Both the position numbers and the translations under genes were made by a program. From the NCBI RefSeq assembly GCF_030817655.1, contig NZ_JAUSZM010000003.1, positions 1,736,001 through 1,800,000 of the forward strand: a DNA stretch of 64,000 nucleotides, given 5' to 3'. The notes beneath the pieces are model-generated. The model did no database searches. It saw only the letters and a list, made by a program, of their open reading frames with translations, and was not told where the DNA came from. This stretch comes from Streptomyces sp. V4I2 (GTDB taxonomy: Bacteria > Actinomycetota > Actinomycetes > Streptomycetales > Streptomycetaceae). This document shows, one piece after another, positions 26,815 through 35,671 of the stretch. Each line of letters opens with the position of its first letter. Position 1 is the stretch's first letter.

Positions 26815-28293
26815 TCAGCGGCGCAGATAGACGGACTTGTACTCGACGTACGCCGCCAGCCCCTCGGGCCCCAGCTCACGCCCCAGCCCGCTGGCCTTGA
26901 CGCCCCCGAAGGGTGCGCCGAGGTCGATGTTGTAGAAGTTCACCCCGACCGTGCCGGTGCGCATCCGGCGGGCGATCTCCAGCCCCTTGTCCTCGTCGGA
27001 GGTCCAGACGGTGCCGGCCAGGCCGTACGGGGAGTCGTCGGCGATCGCCACGGCCTGGTCGACGTCGTCGTACGGGATGACCACCAGGACCGGGCCGAAG
27101 ATCTCCTCACGGGCGACGACTGCGGAGTTGTCCACGTCCGCGAAGACCGTCGGCTCGACGAACCAGCCCCGCTCCAGGCCCGCGGGCCGGCCGCCACCGG
27201 TGACCACCCTCGCCCCGCCGGCCCGGCCGGCGTCGATGTAGGACTCGACGCGGTCGCGCTGTCGGGCCGAGGCCAGGGGGCCCACCCGGGTGGCCGGGTC
27301 GGACGGGTCGCCGACCCGCAAGGAGGCTGCGAGGGCCGCGACGGCGTCGACGACCTCGGCGTAGCGGCTGCGGGGCGCGAGGATGCGGGAGCTGGTGTAG
27401 CAGGTCTGTCCGCTGTTGAGCAGGCAGGCCCAGGCGAGTCCGCGTACCGCCTGGCCGAGGTCGGCGTCGTCCAGCACGATGGCCGCGCTCTTGCCGCCGA
27501 GTTCGAGCGTGGCGGGCCGCAGCAGCCGCCCGCACACCTCGCCGATGGCCCGTCCGGCCTCGGTGGACCCCGTGAAGGCCACCTTGTCGACGCCGGGGTG
27601 AGCGACCAGGTACGCACCGGTCTCGCGGCCTCCGGTGACGACGTTGACGACCCCGTCCGGGATCCCGGCCTCCTGTGCGGCGTCGGCGAGTTGGAAGGCA
27701 TCCAGCACGGTCTCGGGCGCCGGCTTGACCACGACGGCGCAGCCGGCCGCGAGGGCGGGCGCGACCTTGAACATCATGAGCGACTGGGGGAAGTTCCAGG
27801 GGACGACGACCGCGACCACCCCGACCGGCTCGCGGCGCACCACGGTGGTTCCGGGGCCGGGGAATGCGGGGCGGCGCTCCTCCTGCGGTGTGGTGCGGGC
27901 CAGCTGGGCGAAGTACCGCAGGGTCCGGGCGGGACCGGTCCCCTCGACCGGGCCGGACACCGCGATCGGCATGCCCATCTCGGCGGTGACGACCCGCGCG
28001 GTCTCCTCCGCCCGGCGTTCCAGCGCGTCGGCGAAGCGGTCGAGGGCCGCCGCCCTGGTCTCCCCGTCCCAGGACGCCCACGGCGACGCGGTCAGCGCCC
28101 GCCGGGCCGCGGCGACGGCGGCGTCGACGTCGGCGGGGGCGGTGTCGGGCGCCTCGCCCACCGGCCGCTCGGTGACGGGCGAGATCACGGTTAGGGTGCC
28201 GGGTGCGGTGCTCGGCCGCCAGTCTCCTCCGACGAAGAGGTGTTCACGGCGGTAGCGGGGCTCGGTTTCCGATGGCACGGTCTGCGATGACAT
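26815..28293 (-). CDS. Aldehyde dehydrogenase, NAD(P)-dependent
   Basis: 492-residue ALDH oxidising an aldehyde to the acid. The nucleophile is C298 in NSGQTCYTSS, the general base is E264 in LELGGKS, and VPWNFPQSL and FTGSTEAGR mark the cofactor region. It follows the alcohol dehydrogenase gene (before that gene's frameshift the two would have been 3 bp apart), so the pair oxidises an alcohol via aldehyde to acid for the CoA ligases. Control is by operator 3 upstream of the alcohol dehydrogenase. Confidence 0.9.
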   Translation of the reverse strand: MSSQTVPSETEPRYRREHLFVGGDWRPSTAPGTLTVISPVTERPVGEAPDTAPADVDAAVAAARRALTASPWASWDGETRAAALDRFADALERRAEETARVVTAEMGMPIAVSGPVEGTGPARTLRYFAQLARTTPQEERRPAFPGPGTTVVRREPVGVVAVVVPWNFPQSLMMFKVAPALAAGCAVVVKPAPETVLDAFQLADAAQEAGIPDGVVNVVTGGRETGAYLVAHPGVDKVAFTGSTEAGRAIGEVCGRLLRPATLELGGKSAAIVLDDADLGQAVRGLAWACLLNSGQTCYTSSRILAPRSRYAEVVDAVAALAASLRVGDPSDPATRVGPLASARQRDRVESYIDAGRAGGARVVTGGGRPAGLERGWFVEPTVFADVDNSAVVAREEIFGPVLVVIPYDDVDQAVAIADDSPYGLAGTVWTSDEDKGLEIARRMRTGTVGVNFYNIDLGAPFGGVKASGLGRELGPEGLAAYVEYKSVYLRR

Positions 28294-28328
28294 GGGTCAA
28301 CTCCCAGGGAGCAGTACGGGTTTGACGG

Positions 28329-29399
28329 TCACGCCGGACGCGGCATCCCGCTCGGCGGTGTGTTGATCTCGCTGAGCGGATAGGTCCGCACCAGGCGTTC
28401 GAACGGGAAGCGGCCCTGCTGCCACAGCTCGATCAGCTGGGGAAGGAAGCGACGGGGTACCGCGTCGCCCTCCAGGATCCCCATCACGTTCTTGCCGCTG
28501 GACAGTGCGGCGGGGCCCAGGACGAGGTCCCGCGACTGGGCGCCGACCAGGCCGATGGTTCCCCTCACCCGCAGGCTGTCGACCCCGTCCCTGATCACCT
28601 CCGGGACCCCGGTGGTGTCCAGGACGTAGTCGGCTCCTCCCCCGGTGAGCTTGCGGAGCCAACGAGGTACGTCGTCGGCGGCGCCCAACACGACATGCGT
28701 GGCGCCGAGTTCCTGGGCCAGGTCGAGCCGGTTCTCGTGCCGGTCGACCGCCACGATCATGGCGGCCCCGGCGACTTTGGCCGCCATGACGGCCGCCAGC
28801 CCCACTCCGCCCGCGCCGAACACCACGACGCGCGAACCGGCGCGGACGCCGAGGGCGAGCAGGATCGATCCGGCGCCTGTCTGGATGCCGCAGCCCAGCG
28901 GGGCGAGGAGCTCCAGCGGCAGATCCGGGTCGACGACGATCGTGTTGCGTACGTCCACCACGGCGTGGGTGGCGAACGAGGACTGGCCGAACCAGCGCGA
29001 GGCAACAGGCTTTCCCTCGGCGTCGGTCACCGGCTGGCTGCCGGTCTCGGTGCCCGTGCCGGTGAGGTTGCGCTGGAGGAACGACCGGCAGTAGGCGGGG
29101 TGACCGTCCAGGCAGTTCTCGCAGGCACCACAGTGGTCGAACGAGAGCAGGACGTGGGAGCCCACCGGCGGTTCGGTCACGCCGGGCCCGAGGGCCTCGA
29201 CCACGCCGGCTCCCTCGTGGCCCGCGATGATCGGCGGCCGGGCGGGAAAGCCCTCGCCGCGCGGGAGCACGTCCGTGTGGCAGAAGCCCACCGCGGCGAT
29301 ACGGACGAGCACCTGCCCCGGCCCCGGGTCGGCGATGTCGACCTCTTCGACGACGAAGGGCCCGTCACCAGCCCTGAGTACCGCTGCCTGCATGCGCAT
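28329..29399 (-). CDS. Zinc alcohol dehydrogenase with a frameshifted C-terminus
   Basis: Medium-chain NAD-dependent dehydrogenase of the aryl-alcohol/geraniol type. Catalytic zinc ligands are in GFCHTD, GHEGAG and PLGCGIQTGAG; the structural zinc site is CGACENCLDGHPAYC; the NAD motif is GAGGVGLAA. The ATG at 29399 follows GGGAG. The protein is 356 residues and ends abruptly after LSEINTPPSGMPRPA. A second frame from there encodes the expected family end (TAERDAASGVTVKPVLLPGS, stopping at 28297), so a 2-bp AC duplication near 28359-28362 has shifted it. The paralog at 39259 keeps the intact end (EINEAIASARSGQVIKPVLV). Confidence 0.85.
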   Translation of the reverse strand: MRMQAAVLRAGDGPFVVEEVDIADPGPGQVLVRIAAVGFCHTDVLPRGEGFPARPPIIAGHEGAGVVEALGPGVTEPPVGSHVLLSFDHCGACENCLDGHPAYCRSFLQRNLTGTGTETGSQPVTDAEGKPVASRWFGQSSFATHAVVDVRNTIVVDPDLPLELLAPLGCGIQTGAGSILLALGVRAGSRVVVFGAGGVGLAAVMAAKVAGAAMIVAVDRHENRLDLAQELGATHVVLGAADDVPRWLRKLTGGGADYVLDTTGVPEVIRDGVDSLRVRGTIGLVGAQSRDLVLGPAALSSGKNVMGILEGDAVPRRFLPQLIELWQQGRFPFERLVRTYPLSEINTPPSGMPRPA

Positions 29400-29463
29400 G
29401 TCCGCTCCCAGGGTCCGTCCGCGTATCGGTCCGCGTGTATCGGTCCGCGTTCCGTGACTGACG

Positions 29464-29495
29464 CTACTGTTGACCGTACGAGCGGTCAATAGTAG
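29464..29495. promoter_or_regulatory. TetR operator site 3 (divergent dehydrogenase/hydratase promoters)
   Basis: The core TTGACCGTACGAGCGGTCAA (29470-29489) is flanked by CTACTG and TAGTAG, giving a 32-bp imperfect palindrome, the most complete of the four sites. It lies 65 bp before the alcohol dehydrogenase start and 38 bp before the hydratase start and can control both directions. Confidence 0.8.
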
Positions 29496-29532
29496 CTTCA
29501 TGACTACCACCCGCACGACGAAGGAGCCGAGC

Positions 29533-30369
29533 GTGGCCCTCCCCGTACAGTCCCCGGAGCGTCAGGACCAGCCTGATCAGCCGGATCAGGAGGCCGCCGC
29601 GGTCCTGCGCCGTGAGGGTCCCGTCGCCGTGATCACCCTGAACCGGCCCAGGGCGATGAACGCGGTAAACGCGGCGATGTCGGCGGCCGTCGGAAACGCG
29701 CTTCGGGAACTCGACGAGGACCCAGAGCTGAGTGTCGGCGTGATCACCGGGGCGGGGCGAGCCTTCTGCGCCGGCGCCGACCTGAAGGAGCTGGGGGCCG
29801 GCCGACCGGTCAGCGCCCCCGGGCACCCCGAATGGGGGTTCGCCGGCCTGGTGCGCCACCTCGTGGACAAGCCACTCGTCGCCGCCGTCAACGGCTTCGC
29901 GCTCGGCGGCGGCACCGAGATCGTGCTCGCCTGCGATCTCGCGGTGATCAGCGAGGACGCGCAACTCGGGCTGCCCGAGGTGAAGCGCGGGCTGGTCGCC
30001 GCCGCCGGTGGGCTGCTGCGGCTGCACCGGCAGATCCCGCCCAAGGTCGCGGCCCACGCCGCCCTGACGGGTGAGCCGCTGGACGCGGCCACCGCGCTGC
30101 GCTGGGGCCTGGCCAACGAGGTCGTGCCCACGGACCAGGTGCTCGCCAGTGCGCTGCGATTGGCCAGGCAGATCGCGGGCAACGCGCCGCTGGCCGTCCG
30201 GGCGAGCAAGCGGATCATGCGGCGCAGCGCCGAGTTCGGCTCCGACTGGGACTCGGCGATCTGGGACATGAACGAGGCCGAGTTCCACGAGGTCCGCCGC
30301 AGCGAAGACGCCAAGGAAGGCCCGCGGGCCTTCGCCGAGAAGCGCCCGCCCCGGTGGCAGGGCAAGTGA
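29533..30369 (+). CDS. Enoyl-CoA hydratase/isomerase (crotonase family)
   Basis: 278-residue crotonase-fold enzyme for hydration of enoyl-CoA in beta-oxidation. The oxyanion-hole segments are AGRAFCAGADLKEL and NGFALGGGTE, and the Glu of GLPEVKRGLVAAAGG is a catalytic candidate. The GTG at 29533 is chosen because AAGGAG lies 7 bp upstream; an ATG at 29500 would sit 5 bp from operator 3 with no ribosome site. It heads the rightward operon and is followed after 17 bp by the thiolase. Confidence 0.88.
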   Translation: MALPVQSPERQDQPDQPDQEAAAVLRREGPVAVITLNRPRAMNAVNAAMSAAVGNALRELDEDPELSVGVITGAGRAFCAGADLKELGAGRPVSAPGHPEWGFAGLVRHLVDKPLVAAVNGFALGGGTEIVLACDLAVISEDAQLGLPEVKRGLVAAAGGLLRLHRQIPPKVAAHAALTGEPLDAATALRWGLANEVVPTDQVLASALRLARQIAGNAPLAVRASKRIMRRSAEFGSDWDSAIWDMNEAEFHEVRRSEDAKEGPRAFAEKRPPRWQGK

Positions 30370-30386
30370 CAGCCAAGGAGACAGCG

Positions 30387-31550
30387 GTGCAGTCAGCGGT
30401 GATCGTCGATGTCGTACGTACTCCCTCCGGCAAGGGCAAGCCGGGCGGTGCGCTGTCCAGGACGCACCCGGTGGAGCTGCTGGCCACGGTGCTGAGCGCA
30501 CTGCTGCGACGCAATGACCTCGACCCGGCTCTGGTGGACGACGTGATCGCCGGGTGCGTCGGACAGAACGGTGAGCAGGCGCTCAACATCGCGCGCAACG
30601 CGGTGCTGGCCGCCGGGCTTCCCGAGACGGTGCCGGCCACGACCGTCGACCGGCAGTGCGGCTCCAGCCAACAGGCCGCGCACTTCGCTGCGCAGGGCGT
30701 GCTGGCGGGCGCGTACGACATCGCGATCGCCTGCGGCGTCGAGTCCATGAGCCGGGTGCCGATGTTCTCCGCCGTCCAGGGCCGCGCCCCGTACGCCCCG
30801 CTGGCCTCGCGGTATCCCGACGGCCTGGTCCAGCAAGGCGTTTCGGCGGAGCTCATCGCCGCTCGCTGGAAGATCGACCGGCAGGAGCTCGATGCCTTTG
30901 CCGCGCGCTCCCACCGGCTCGCCGCGGCGACCGCCGCGTCGGGCGGCTTCGACGGCGAGATCGTCCCGGTCGGCGGTCATGAGGCGGACGAGACGGTCCG
31001 GCCGTCCACCACCCCGCAGGCCCTGGCCGGACTGAAGCCGGCGTTTTATGACGATGCCACGGGCCAGCGCTTCCCGGAGATCGACTGGCGCGTCACCGCG
31101 GGCAATTCCTCCCCGTTGACCGACGGCGCCTCCGCCGCGCTCATCATGAGCGAGGACAGGGCCGCCGCCCTGGGGCTGCGCCCGCGCGCGCGGTTCCACT
31201 CCTTCGCCGTCACCGGCAGCGACCCGCTGCTGATGCTCACCGGCGTGATCCCGGCCACCGTCCGTGTGCTGGAGCGGGCGGGCCTGTCCATCGACGACAT
31301 CGACGCCTTCGAAGCCAACGAGGCCTTCGCCGCGGTACCGCTGGTGTGGCAGCGGGAGACCGGTGCCGACCCGGACCGGGTGAACCCGCGCGGCGGCGCC
31401 ATCGCCCTCGGCCACCCCCTCGGTGCCTCCGGCACCCGGCTGCTGACCACCCTGGTCAACCACCTTGAGGCCACCGACGGCCGTTACGGCCTGCAGACCA
31501 TGTGCGAGGGCGGGGGCATGGCCAACGCCACGGTCATCGAGCGGCTCTGA
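30387..31550 (+). CDS. Acetyl-CoA acyltransferase (beta-ketothiolase)
   Basis: 387-residue thiolase that cleaves beta-ketoacyl-CoA. The nucleophile is C91 in [10 protein letters not shown], the base His is in [14 protein letters not shown] and the second Cys is in [12 protein letters not shown]. Unlike the thiolase-like protein at 17829 it keeps the full catalytic set. The start GTG 30387 follows AAGGAG. It closes each beta-oxidation cycle for the acyl-CoA formed by the neighbouring hydratase and SDR. Confidence 0.92.
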   Translation: MQSAVIVDVVRTPSGKGKPGGALSRTHPVELLATVLSALLRRNDLDPALVDDVIAGCVGQNGEQALNIARNAVLAAGLPETVPATTVDRQCGSSQQAAHFAAQGVLAGAYDIAIACGVESMSRVPMFSAVQGRAPYAPLASRYPDGLVQQGVSAELIAARWKIDRQELDAFAARSHRLAAATAASGGFDGEIVPVGGHEADETVRPSTTPQALAGLKPAFYDDATGQRFPEIDWRVTAGNSSPLTDGASAALIMSEDRAAALGLRPRARFHSFAVTGSDPLLMLTGVIPATVRVLERAGLSIDDIDAFEANEAFAAVPLVWQRETGADPDRVNPRGGAIALGHPLGASGTRLLTTLVNHLEATDGRYGLQTMCEGGGMANATVIERL

Positions 31551-31585
31551 GCCCTCCCCATTCGAGCACCTTCAGAGGAGACCCC

Positions 31586-32356
31586 ATGCATCTCTCAGGC
31601 AGCGCCGCCCTCGTCACCGGTGGCGCCTCCGGGCTCGGGCTGGCGACCGCGCAGCGCCTGGCGGCGGCCGGGGCCCGGGTCGTCATCGCCGACCTCCCCT
31701 CCTCGGCAGGCGAGACCGTCGCCAAGGACCTTGGCGGCCATGTCACCTTCGCGCCCACCGACGTCACCGAGCCGGAGCAGGTGGCGGCCGCGCTCGACCT
31801 CGCCGTGGAGGCGGGGCCGCTGCGGGTGGTCGTCAACTGCGCGGGCATCGGCGACCCGGGCCGCACCATAGGCAGGGACGGGCCCCTGGCCCTGGAGCGC
31901 TTCCGCCGGGTGGTGGAGATCAACCTGGTCGGAACGTTCAACGTGATCCGGCTCGCCGCGCAGCGGATGCAGGACACCGAGCCCACCGGGCCACGCGGCG
32001 AGGAACGCGGCGTCATCGTCAACACCGCCTCCGTGGCGGCCTTCGACGGACAGATCGGACAGGCGTCCTACGCGGCCTCCAAGGGCGGCATCGTCGGCAT
32101 GACCCTGCCGATCGCGCGGGAGCTGGCGGCGAGCATGATCCGCGTGGTCACCATCGCCCCGGGTCTGTTCGCCACCCCGATCCTGAACGGACTGTCCGAA
32201 GAGGCACGCCGCTCGCTCGGCGCCCAGGTGCCCCACCCCAGCCGGCTCGGCGATCCCGGCGAGTACGCCGCGCTGGTCGAGCACATCGTCGCCAACCCGA
32301 TGCTCAACGGCGAGGTCATCCGCCTCGACGGTGCGATCCGGATGGCACCGCGCTGA
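31586..32356 (+). CDS. SDR, 3-hydroxyacyl-CoA dehydrogenase type II-like
   Basis: 256-residue short-chain dehydrogenase. The NAD motif is TGGASGLG, the Asn region NCAGIG, and the active site SYAASKGG with an upstream Ser in [11 protein letters not shown]. The insert [19 protein letters not shown] is characteristic of HSD17B10-type 3-hydroxyacyl-CoA dehydrogenases. A GAGGAG site precedes the ATG at 31586. Its place after hydratase and thiolase supports the beta-oxidation role. Confidence 0.88.
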   Translation: MHLSGSAALVTGGASGLGLATAQRLAAAGARVVIADLPSSAGETVAKDLGGHVTFAPTDVTEPEQVAAALDLAVEAGPLRVVVNCAGIGDPGRTIGRDGPLALERFRRVVEINLVGTFNVIRLAAQRMQDTEPTGPRGEERGVIVNTASVAAFDGQIGQASYAASKGGIVGMTLPIARELAASMIRVVTIAPGLFATPILNGLSEEARRSLGAQVPHPSRLGDPGEYAALVEHIVANPMLNGEVIRLDGAIRMAPR

Positions 32357-32422
32357 CGCTGTCCTGCCCCCATGCGATGTACCCCCCGCCCCTGACCCGA
32401 CGATCCGAGAGGCGCCGTCACC

Positions 32423-33631
32423 GTGCCCATCCCCATCGACACCGATCCCTCAGTCGCCGAACTCGCCGAACGCACACGGCAGTTGGTGCGTGACGTCGTG
32501 ATCCCCGTGGAGACCGAGACGGGCGGCCGGGTCCACGACGGCCCCGAGAAGGTACGGCGCCTTTTGCAGGATGCCGCCCGCGAGGCGGGCCTGCTCGCCC
32601 CGCACGTCGGCAGGGAGTGCGGCGGGCTCGGCCTGAACACCCTCGGCCAAGCCGTCGTCTTCGAGGAGGCGGGTTACTCCCTGCTCGGCCCGCTCGCCCT
32701 GAACATCGCGGCTCCGGACGAGGGCAACATGCACCTCCTGGAGAAGGCCGCCACCGAGGAGCAGAAGCGGCGCTACCTGGCCCCGCTGGCCGCCGGTGAC
32801 ATCCGGTCCTGCTTCGCGATGACCGAGCCGGCTCCGGGCGCAGGCTCGGACCCCAGCGCGTTGACCACCACGGCCACGCGAGTCCCCGGAGGCTGGCGCA
32901 TCGACGGCCGCAAGTGGTTCATCAGCGGCGCGCGCGGTGCCGGGTTCGCCATCTGCATGGCCCGCACCAGCGGTGCGCCGGGCGACCGGGGCGGGGCCAC
33001 CATGTTCCTGGTCGACACCGACCGGCTCGGCATGACCGTCGAGCGCGACATCGACACCCTCGACGAGGGCCTGTTCGCGGGCCACAGCGAGATCGTCTTC
33101 GACGGCTGTGTCGTCGGCGACGACCAGGTCCTCGGTGAGGTCGACCGGGGGTTCGAGTACGCGCAGGTGCGGCTGGCGCCGGCCCGGCTGACGCACTGCA
33201 TGCGCTGGCTGGGCCTGGCCCGGCGCGCACAGGACATCGCGCTGGAGCGGGCGAGCACCCGCGAGGCCTTCGGCTCGCGCCTCGCCGAACTCGGCATGGT
33301 CCAGCAGCAACTGGCCGACTCCGAGATCGACATGGCGGCGAGTCGGGCGCTCATCCGCGACACGGCCCGGGTCCTGGACAGCGGGGCACGCGGCGCCCAG
33401 GAGTCCGCCATCGCCAAGACGTTCGTCGCCGAGGCGGTGGGCCGCGTCGTGGACCGCTCCGTGCAGATCTGCGGTGCCCTGGGGGTCTCCTCCGACGTCC
33501 CGCTGTCCCGCTTCCTGCGCGAGGTCAGGGCCTTCCGCATCTACGACGGCCCCTCCGAGACCCACCGCTGGGCCATCGCGCGACGCGCCGTCGGCCGCCA
33601 CGCGCGCCACCGTGAGGAGACCGCGGCATGA
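32423..33631 (+). CDS. Acyl-CoA dehydrogenase (ACAD10/11-like)
   Basis: 402-residue FAD enzyme starting at GTG 32423. The acyl-CoA/FAD loops are CFAMTEPAPGAGSDPSAL and GRKWFISGA, and the C-terminal region has QICGALGVSSDVPLSRF and RIYDGPSETHR. This sequence type clusters with ACAD10/11 and with the LvaC-like dehydrogenases. It overlaps by 4 bp an APH-type kinase gene. In ACAD10/11 and the levulinate pathway this pair converts 4-hydroxyacyl-CoA, after phosphorylation, to 3-hydroxyacyl-CoA. That role here is inferred from gene order and family. Confidence 0.88.
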   Translation: MPIPIDTDPSVAELAERTRQLVRDVVIPVETETGGRVHDGPEKVRRLLQDAAREAGLLAPHVGRECGGLGLNTLGQAVVFEEAGYSLLGPLALNIAAPDEGNMHLLEKAATEEQKRRYLAPLAAGDIRSCFAMTEPAPGAGSDPSALTTTATRVPGGWRIDGRKWFISGARGAGFAICMARTSGAPGDRGGATMFLVDTDRLGMTVERDIDTLDEGLFAGHSEIVFDGCVVGDDQVLGEVDRGFEYAQVRLAPARLTHCMRWLGLARRAQDIALERASTREAFGSRLAELGMVQQQLADSEIDMAASRALIRDTARVLDSGARGAQESAIAKTFVAEAVGRVVDRSVQICGALGVSSDVPLSRFLREVRAFRIYDGPSETHRWAIARRAVGRHARHREETAA

Positions 33632-34686
33632 CCGCGACGGACGTCACCACGCCCGCCGGGTCACCGATCGGCCTGGACGTCGGGGCGCTGCGGAAGTGGG
33701 TCGGCGAGCTCGTCCCCGACTTCGACGGGCCGGTACGGGCCCGCCTCCTCCAGGGCGGCAGGTCGAACCTGACGTACGAGATCCAGGCGGGCCCGCACCA
33801 TTGGGTGCTGCGTCGCCCGCCGCTGGGCACCCTGACGCCCAGCGCCCACGACATGGCACGCGAGTACCGCGTCGTCGCCGCCCTGCACGGCACCGGCGTG
33901 CCGGTGGCGGCGCCGGTCGGTCTGTGCGAGGACCGCTCGGTCATCGGGGCCCCGTTCGCGGTGGTGGAGTTCGTCGACGGCATGGTCGTCCGCAGCGCCC
34001 AGGACGCCGCGCTGATCAGCGCCGACGGGCAACGGCGGTGTGCGCTGTCCCTGGTGGACCAGCTGGCAGCGCTCCACGAGGTGGACCCCAGGGCGGTGGG
34101 GCTGGCGGAATTCGGCCGCCCCGAGGGCTATCTGGCGCGACAGCTGAAGCGCTGGCGCAGCCAGTGGGACCTGGTCAGAACGCGGGAGACGCCCCTCGTG
34201 GACCGGCTGTTCACGGATCTGATCGAACGGCTGCCGCCGGCCGGCCCGCGCGGCATAGTGCACGGCGACTACCGCCTGGACAACACCATCCTCGACCGCG
34301 CCGACCCGGAGCTCGTCCGCGCGATCGTCGACTGGGAGATGGCCACGCTCGGCGACCCGCTCACGGACCTGGGCATGCTGCTCGTCTACTGGGATCCCGT
34401 CAGCGAACCGGTGCTCGGTGTGCGGCACATCCTGCACGGCAACCCCGGCTTCCCCACCGCCGGCGAACTCGCCGAGCACTACGCCCACCGGACCGGCGAG
34501 GACCTGAGCCATCTGCCCTTCTACCGGGCGCTCGGCTACTTCAAGCTCGCGGTGATCGCGGAAGGCATCCACGCCCGCCACCTCGCCGGCCAGACCGTCG
34601 GCGACGGCTTCCACACCATCGGCGACGCCGTACTGCCCCTGCTGCGGGCCGGCTCCGCCACACTGACCGGACAGGAAACGGCATGA
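33628..34686 (+). CDS. APH-family phosphotransferase (ACAD10/11 kinase-domain/LvaA-like)
   Basis: 352-residue kinase-fold protein. The catalytic loop is VHGDYRLDNTIL, the metal site is IVDWEMATLGDPLTDLG, and the nucleotide loop is near LLQGGRSNLTYEI. The pattern RLDNTI with WEMATLGDP is that of the kinase domain of ACAD10/11 and of LvaA, which phosphorylates 4-hydroxyacyl-CoA, not of antibiotic kinases. It is coupled by ATGA overlaps to the acyl-CoA dehydrogenase before it and the SDR after it. Confidence 0.88.
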   Translation: MTATDVTTPAGSPIGLDVGALRKWVGELVPDFDGPVRARLLQGGRSNLTYEIQAGPHHWVLRRPPLGTLTPSAHDMAREYRVVAALHGTGVPVAAPVGLCEDRSVIGAPFAVVEFVDGMVVRSAQDAALISADGQRRCALSLVDQLAALHEVDPRAVGLAEFGRPEGYLARQLKRWRSQWDLVRTRETPLVDRLFTDLIERLPPAGPRGIVHGDYRLDNTILDRADPELVRAIVDWEMATLGDPLTDLGMLLVYWDPVSEPVLGVRHILHGNPGFPTAGELAEHYAHRTGEDLSHLPFYRALGYFKLAVIAEGIHARHLAGQTVGDGFHTIGDAVLPLLRAGSATLTGQETA

Positions 34687-35438
34687 CCCGCACCGCACTC
34701 ATCACCGGAGCCTCCCGTGGCATCGGCGCGGCCATCGCGCGCCGCCTCGCCGCCGACGGCTGGGACCTGAGCCTCGCCGCCCGCTCCCCCAGGCCCTTGC
34801 GCACGCTGGCCGACGAGCTGCACGACCGGTACGGAGTGCGCGTGCACACGGCGCCGGGTGACATGGCCGAGGAGACCGACGTCCACAGCGTGGCGCAGCA
34901 GCACCTCAAGGCGTACGACGGCCGGCTGGACGCGCTCGTGCTCAGCGCCGGGATGGGACAGGCCGGCGCGATCGCCGACTTTCCCCTGGCCCGGCTGGAC
35001 AAGCAGTACGCCGTGAACCTGCGTGCCCCGTTCCAGCTGGTCCAGGAATGCCTGCCCGCGCTGCGTGCAACGGCCTCCCGGCCCCGGGACGGCACCGGCG
35101 TACACCACGGCACCAGGGTGGTGGCCATCGCCTCCATCACCGGCGTCACGGCCGAGCCGTCGCTGGCGGCATACGCGGCGACCAAGGCGGCTGTGCTGTC
35201 GCTGTGCGAGTCGGTCAACGTGGAGGAGTCCGAGGCCGGCGTCTCGGCCTGCGCGGTGGCTCCCGGATACGTCGACACCGACATGACCTCATGGATGCAC
35301 GAACGGCTGGCCCCGGAGGACATGATCACGGCGGACGACGTCGCGGAAATGGTCTCGTCCGTTGTCGGACTGTCCCGTACGGCCGTGGTCCCCAGCATCG
35401 TGATCACCAGACCGGGCCGTCGTCTCTGGCGGGCCTGA
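34683..35438 (+). CDS. SDR family oxidoreductase
   Basis: 251-residue short-chain dehydrogenase with NAD(P) motif TGASRGIG, LSAGMG, and the active site AYAATKAAVLSL with Ser in AIASITG. It overlaps the kinase gene by 4 bp. In the levulinate operon an SDR makes the 4-hydroxyacyl-CoA from the 4-keto acid, and this protein could do the same; oxidation of a pathway alcohol is the alternative. Confidence 0.85.
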   Translation: MTRTALITGASRGIGAAIARRLAADGWDLSLAARSPRPLRTLADELHDRYGVRVHTAPGDMAEETDVHSVAQQHLKAYDGRLDALVLSAGMGQAGAIADFPLARLDKQYAVNLRAPFQLVQECLPALRATASRPRDGTGVHHGTRVVAIASITGVTAEPSLAAYAATKAAVLSLCESVNVEESEAGVSACAVAPGYVDTDMTSWMHERLAPEDMITADDVAEMVSSVVGLSRTAVVPSIVITRPGRRLWRA

Positions 35439-35491
35439 GACCCAGTGCTCCGTCGAAGCCGGACATCCCGGAAACCCACCCGTCCGCTCTA

Positions 35492-35511
35492 TTGACCGTA
35501 CATGCGGTCAG
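35492..35511. promoter_or_regulatory. TetR operator site 4 (acyl-CoA synthetase unit)
   Basis: TTGACCGTACATGCGGTCAG matches operator 3 at 17 of 20 positions. It lies 160 bp upstream of the synthetase start, in the gap after the SDR gene, and so would make 35672-40365 a separately initiated unit of the same regulon. Confidence 0.7.
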
Positions 35512-35671
35512 TCATACGGTGACCGCACCGCACTCTCCTTGGAAAGCCGGTCCGGCGACCGTTCCCCGCCCCGCGACCCGCCGCGGCAGAACCTTCCGCC
35601 ACCGACCCACACTCGCCGCCCTCTCCGGCCGTTCCGGCAACGGCCGGCGGCCAGTACCGGAGGAATCCCAC

